DNA of 64,000 bases, taken from NCBI RefSeq assembly GCF_022605165.1, contig NC_063072.1, positions 1,860,001 through 1,924,000 on the forward strand. The letters run 5' to 3'. Of this stretch, positions 57,528-64,000 are shown in pieces (within the stretch, counting starts at the first letter, position 1; every line of letters starts with the position of its first letter). The translations under genes were made by a program, and so were the position numbers. The stretch is from Purpureocillium takamizusanense. Its lineage: Eukaryota; Ascomycota; Sordariomycetes; Hypocreales; Ophiocordycipitaceae. A model generated the notes under the pieces. It saw only the letters and a program-made list of their open reading frames with translations. It was not told the origin of the DNA and made no database searches.

Positions 57528-59334
57528 CGTTGCGAGACGCAAGGACGACGTGAAAAGGGCGCTACTGGCGGGCCGCGAGACGGTCTGCACTTACACCTGG
57601 GCCCAGCCGACAAGGGCGCTCTCGGCGTTGGGTCTTCGGGACGGGAAGACGACGACGATGAGTACGACGACGAGAACAATGAGAGTATAAGATGAGGACT
57701 GGAGCTCGACGATTGAGGACGGGATGAGCGGCGGTGGCAGGAAGATGCCAAGAATGAAGATGGAACGAGCCGTTGCCCGAGTGCCCAGGTCCTTTCCCTT
57801 TGTGAGAGGACGCTGGCATTTGGCCATTCACTCAACGTCCGCTCAGTGGACAATAGCAAACCCGGCTTCGGACAAGCTCGCTCGACAGGCCTGATCTCTC
57901 CGGCCCTTCTCTGCGTGCTGCGCTGCTGCCTTCAGTGTGCAGAGGGGCCAGTAAGATCCCCCCTACATGTCTCGGGAGTCCACCGGGGGGCGTCGACTGG
58001 CGTTCGCCCGCAGTCCAGTGAAGGTTTCTGGCCGGCGGACAAAGCGTGAGCTTGTTGCCTTTGTCTTTGGGGGCGCGAGCGTTTATCCTCTTTTATTTCC
58101 TCTCCGGACGCCGTTTCGACCTCGGTCGGAACGTTTCTGCGAGGAGGAGGGGGAAGAAGCCGGACGAAAATCGATCTCCCTCTTCCCCCTCCTCGCCCCC
58201 TGGCATCCATCCCGGCAGCGATATACCGCCGCGGGTCCTCTTCAACGCCCAGCCTCGAGGCAAAACCGCATGACACCCAACATTCTACCGTTGCGTCGCG
58301 CCTATTCGTCCTTGTCCGCGTCTCTCCGCTTCTGCAGGCTGGGCCCAACCTCGCCCTCTCCGCCGCAGCGGGCGACAATGTCGGCAGACGGGCCGCAGGA
58401 ATGCGAAGCAGCGTCGGCCTGGAATGCTGCGCCCGCCTGAGACAAAGGACGAATGGCTGGCGCCAGCCCGAACGCGGTTTAAAGGGCCCCCGTTCCGCAC
58501 GTGATGCTTGGAATCGGTCAATCGGTGAGGATGAGCCCAACGTGCGATCGTGGTGTGCTCCGCATGCGTGACTGACTTGCGTGCGCGGTGGTGCGTCCCA
58601 TCATCTGCGCCCACCTCCTCCTCCACCACCGCCATCGCCAACCCCCCTCCCCGGACGGCGCCAGCCTGTCATGGTCGTGTGCGTGCGGCCCCCAAGCAGG
58701 CTTCTGCTTTTGTCTTGCGCCGTCTGTCTCTGCTGGTTGGCTTTCCAGGTTCCTGGATGTCTCAGCCGGCGCGCGATGCTCACGACGATACGCACCTCTC
58801 GCTCGCAGGCGCCTGCCATCCCATCCCCCTTCACCTTGGGCGCCGCTTCTGGGATGGGATGGATGGGTGGGTAGGAGGGGCGGGCGGCACAAAGATGGGC
58901 GAGGCGTCTTGTCATTTTTTTTTTACTTGTCTTTCCCCCGAAAAAGCTTGGAAGGACGCCAGAAAACCCAATGACAAGGCCCCTTGCCCCGTTCGGTGTT
59001 TCGCCCAAAGGGGGGGGAGCGGCGCCCCGTTATGGGCAATAGTATCGTCACTGTCTGTTTTTTTGGGATTCTCACGAGGCGTTGTTGTGCCCCTTCCCCC
59101 CGTCTCCCTTTTGGCCTCGTAAAGCAAGATAGAGTGAAAAACAAATAACCGTGAAAGTGGCATAATCTCCCCGGCGCCGGACCATCCGCCAAAATCAAAA
59201 TCCCGTTGAAAAACCCTTGGCTACTCTTCGGGCCTCCGTCTCGCATAGTTACGCTTCCAAGTCTAAAGGGGTACCCTCTCTCTCTCTTCAGATTTATTTG
59301 TCGACGCGGCCGTCGGCTCCGCTTGCCTGGCTGC
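57528..59334. other. HMG-box upstream region and RVB1 downstream region
   Basis: 1.8 kb without a confident gene. On the minus strand, 57827-57591 is an ATG-led 78-codon frame with a hydrophobic stretch (YTLIVLVVVLIVVVFP) ending about 60 bp before the HMG-box start; it may be an upstream ORF in that gene's leader. T and G homopolymers occur at 58914-58924 and 59011-59018. Confidence 0.4.
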
Positions 59335-61137
<1,803 letters not shown>

Positions 61138-61871
61138 TTTGGCGGTTTCGGGGCAGGCGCTGCCGGGGGCGTGTCAATCCGAGCCTGGCGTGCTGCGAGC
61201 TGTTGAACGAGGAGACGGTTTTTCTCTCAATTGCTTCCTCGCTATTGCGTGCTCGCCGTCAGGGCCGTTACGGGTTCGTGGATGGCGAATGAGGCTGGCG
61301 GCGATACACGGGGCGGCGAGGGTTCGAGATCTGGAGGTTTTTACCACTGGATGGGACCCCCAGCCTTGCAGGCTCTCTCTCGCCCTTGCGCGGCTGGCTG
61401 GCTGGATGGAGCCCCAACGGCGACCCACTTTTGTTCACGTGACGGCGTGGACGCGCGACGGTGCCAGCCACGAGTCGGCTCCAGGTTACCCTGTAGCAGG
61501 GGAGTTTTTGTGCATGATATCGCCTCGCTTCAACGACGTCCACTGCTTCCTGAAAACAATGCAGTCATCTCCTGGACAGTTTTTTTTAAGGATCTTATCT
61601 GCTGAGACATGATACCTTCCATTGGTGATTTGGGCTGGGGAACCGACAGTTGTTTGTCCAGCCCACTCTCTCAACTATGAACTGTAAGAGGCCCGGCGAG
61701 TCCCCTGGCTAGTGAAGGAAGCCTGTCGCGTGTCAAGAAGGTAACTAGACGTCAATCATTACCATAGGCAGAGATGCATTCGCGAAAAGCTGGTCACTTG
61801 CAGATTCTATCAAGTAAGCCCCAAAACTACTATTCAATCACGCTTCGACATGCAGAGTTCTTGCGAGACCG
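61138..61871. other. RVB1 upstream and transporter downstream region
   Basis: 735 bp containing the RVB1 promoter and the transporter 3' end. No gene or clear motif is visible. Confidence 0.45.
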
Positions 61872-63368
61872 CTACCGCATCCTCTCCAAGTGTACACTTT
61901 CTGCGTTGCCGCCGACGCCCATGAGCATCGGCGAGCCCTCGGCCTCGCCACTCAGGTTGTTTTGTCTCTCCACGTCCTCGAGCTTGGGCGGCGCGGGGGG
62001 CTTCTTCATGAGGACGACGCCGATGGCGCTCCCCAGGATCAAGGCGCAGCCGAGGAAGCTCATGACGCCCATGCGGTGGCCAAACACCCAGCGGTCAAAG
62101 GCCACGGCGAAGAGCATGTGCGTGTAGACCATGGCGTTGGCCCGGTTGGACTTGTCGGCGGCCAGCCCCGCCGTGAGGAGGTACTGCATCACGAAGCCCA
62201 GGGCGCCCAGCATCAGCAGCAGGAACCACTGCTTGAGCGAGGTGGGCGTGATCCAGCGCAGCGCCGGCTGGCCGATGTCGAGCTGCGGCGCGGCGCACAG
62301 CGTCACGACGCAGATGACGGTGCTCGTCATGGCGAAGAAGTTGACCGAGATGAGCGGGTGCGCCCGCTTGCCGATGGAGCGCAGCGTCGTGAAGGCCCCG
62401 GCCGCGCCCAGAACGCCTAGAAGTGCCACGCCGACGGCCACGAGCCGCTCCTGCGCCGTCGTCTGGTGGTCCGCCCCCGGCAGCCCTTTCTCGGGCGGCT
62501 CCGTCGTCGTCATCGTCGTCGTCGAGTGATCGTCGCCGCCCGTCGAGGCCGTGGCGTCGGAGAAGAGGGCCGTGGGCTGCGCTATCAAGACGACGCCGAG
62601 GAGCGCCACAACGGTCGCCAGCTGCTCGAATCGCGTAAAGGGCTCGCGCAGCAGGAACCAGCAGACGAAGCCAGCGACGCCGGGCGCCAGAAAGGTTATG
62701 ACGGTGGCGTCGGCCAGCGGGAGGTACATCATGGAGTACCACATGCCGAAGATGCCAAAGAAGCCCACGACGCCCCTGGCGACGAGCAGCCACCTGATTT
62801 CCGGCTTGCCGATGGGGAAGTCGGGAACTCTCATCCACCACATGTAGGCCAGGCAGCACACGGCCGTCAGGCTCTGCCGGAGGAGGAGCAGCTGGACGGG
62901 GTGCATGCCCTCGCCCTCGAGCTCGAGCAGGCGGGCGCTCAAGTTCATGGAGGCACCGAACAGCTGGGACAGCGCCACGAGGATGGCAGGCTTGTTGCGG
63001 TCCCAGAAGCGACCCCATGGTGATGTCTTGTAGGGCTGCAGGACTTGCCCGTGGGCCGGGCTGTACAAGCCGTGTGGTGCCGGGGAGAGTCTGCCGCTGG
63101 GTGCCGGACTCAGGGACAAGTGACGAAAGTGCTCTCCGGCGGTCGGGTGCAAGGCCTTGTTGTCTCGGCCACGACGCGTGTCCGGGGAAGGGTCACGATG
63201 ATGAGACAGAAATTGCTGCTGCTGCTGCTGCTGTTGTCGTTCCATGTCTCTTGCGTCATCGTTGTCGTCGCCGTCGCCGTCGTCGCCGGGCCGGGAAGGT
63301 TCGTGTAACCGAGCCGGCCGGATCTCCGTACCGGAGAGCGGCCGACCGCCGTTGGGCTCAGGTTGCAT
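61872..63368 (-). CDS. EamA-family drug/metabolite-type transporter
   Basis: Single exon, 498 residues. A hydrophilic N-terminus (1-125) with a poly-Gln run is followed by ten hydrophobic segments in two EamA-type halves: the first from PAILVALSQLFGASMNLSARLL, with the typical RQSLTAVCCLAYMWWM and ATVITFLAPGVAGFVCWFLLREPFT stretches; the second from VAVGVALLGVLGAAGAFTTLR to MGVMSFLGCALILGSAIGVVLM. About 45 residues between the halves are Thr-rich and acidic. Fungal members include proteins annotated as solute carrier family 35 (SLC35G-like) or acyl-malonyl condensing-enzyme-like. Substrate and membrane cannot be inferred. It lies upstream of RVB1 on the same strand. Confidence 0.88.
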   Translation of the reverse strand: MQPEPNGGRPLSGTEIRPARLHEPSRPGDDGDGDDNDDARDMERQQQQQQQQFLSHHRDPSPDTRRGRDNKALHPTAGEHFRHLSLSPAPSGRLSPAPHGLYSPAHGQVLQPYKTSPWGRFWDRNKPAILVALSQLFGASMNLSARLLELEGEGMHPVQLLLLRQSLTAVCCLAYMWWMRVPDFPIGKPEIRWLLVARGVVGFFGIFGMWYSMMYLPLADATVITFLAPGVAGFVCWFLLREPFTRFEQLATVVALLGVVLIAQPTALFSDATASTGGDDHSTTTMTTTEPPEKGLPGADHQTTAQERLVAVGVALLGVLGAAGAFTTLRSIGKRAHPLISVNFFAMTSTVICVVTLCAAPQLDIGQPALRWITPTSLKQWFLLLMLGALGFVMQYLLTAGLAADKSNRANAMVYTHMLFAVAFDRWVFGHRMGVMSFLGCALILGSAIGVVLMKKPPAPPKLEDVERQNNLSGEAEGSPMLMGVGGNAESVHLERMR

Positions 63369-64000
63369 GGTTGGGGTCCAGAATCAACAAAGGGCAGTGA
63401 GATATTACTACGCCGACGATTGATGGACTCTGAGCAAAAGCAAAGCACAACGAGAAGAGACAAGACTGCGCCATTAAAGGCCAAGGCAGTGAACAGAGCA
63501 GGCGTGGTTTCGCCTTCACGGCCGTGCACCGAGGTTGGACGACGACAAGTGGCTCTCTCTTGTCTCTCACTCTCTAGGTCTGGAGATGATGATGCGGAGG
63601 GGAGTAGGTAAGTCAAGGCGCAAGCGTGGACCCTGCCACACCGCCCCAAGTTTCTTGACAGGCTAGAGGAACAAACAGAACCGACATGCGCCCGCCCGGG
63701 CCCCCCGTTGCTTGACTAATGACGAACAGCCTAATATAGGAAGTGATGCCCGCCCGCCAACCTCTTTGGATATCTTGCGGGCCGTAGAGCAGAAGAGCAG
63801 GGGGGAAGATGGGGGAGGGGCGGCAGGCGGGAATGGTGATGGACCAGCAGCAAGCATCCCTTGTGGCCGGAGCCAGTCGGGAAGGGTGGCGAGTGGAAGA
63901 CATGAATCCATTTTGCACTTTGCGCGCGTGCGCGATGAGTGAGGATGAGGAGCAGCAAATCAGGGGGCAGTTGGATCGAAAGAGGAGCGGGCGGGGCACA
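63369..64000. other. Upstream region of the EamA transporter
   Basis: Promoter side of the transporter gene up to the window edge. Open frames on both strands show no recognisable domain. Confidence 0.45.

Overview
The window is nuclear DNA of a filamentous ascomycete, most probably a Sordariomycete and plausibly Hypocreales. Genes are broken by many short GT-AG introns (about 50-160 bp) and are far apart on GC-rich DNA. The content includes a HET-C protein, a filamentous-type URA3 with its long insertion, C6 and C2H2 zinc-finger regulators, and one block of extreme A/T that looks mutated by RIP (repeat-induced point mutation). I rebuilt 19 protein-coding genes by hand, and each spliced model stays in frame. 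I saw no tRNA, rRNA or CRISPR array.

Left flank (1-5.7 kb): het-c (+) and a type 2C protein phosphatase (-) are convergent.

Accessory block (about 6.1-22 kb): two directly repeated copies of an unclassified repeat (from 6087 and from 14995) bracket two divergent cytochrome P450 genes and a membrane-bound wax-synthase-type acyltransferase. The left copy is mostly reduced to A/T; the right copy is not. Just outside lie a polytopic membrane protein, a regulator with two C2H2 fingers plus a Zn2Cys6 cluster, and, sharing a 481-bp divergent promoter with that regulator, a divergent version of the PSST (NDUFS7/NuoB-type) subunit of respiratory complex I. The set looks like tailoring, regulatory and possibly self-resistance genes of a secondary-metabolite locus. 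No polyketide synthase, NRPS or terpene synthase lies in the window, so the product cannot be predicted. The PSST gene is the most interesting item: it keeps all four cluster-binding cysteines but differs beside the quinone/inhibitor pocket from the sequences I know, as a duplicated resistant target would.

Middle (22-34 kb): a BTB-like protein, then a reductive iron-uptake pair, the permease FTR1 (-) and the ferroxidase FET3 (+), divergent across a 3.9-kb spacer with two matches to the iron-responsive GATA motif; then phosphatidylinositol synthase.

Right part (34-64 kb): a 5.1-kb spacer without credible genes, then URA3, a C6 transcription factor, a CCCH zinc-finger protein, SRP19, dynactin p150, an HMG-box regulator, RVB1 and an EamA-type transporter. 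These are mostly housekeeping genes with no evident joint function.

Gene boundaries come from start and stop codons, splice consensus, reading phase and recalled family motifs. No database search was run, so paralogy, orthology and cluster membership are inferences.
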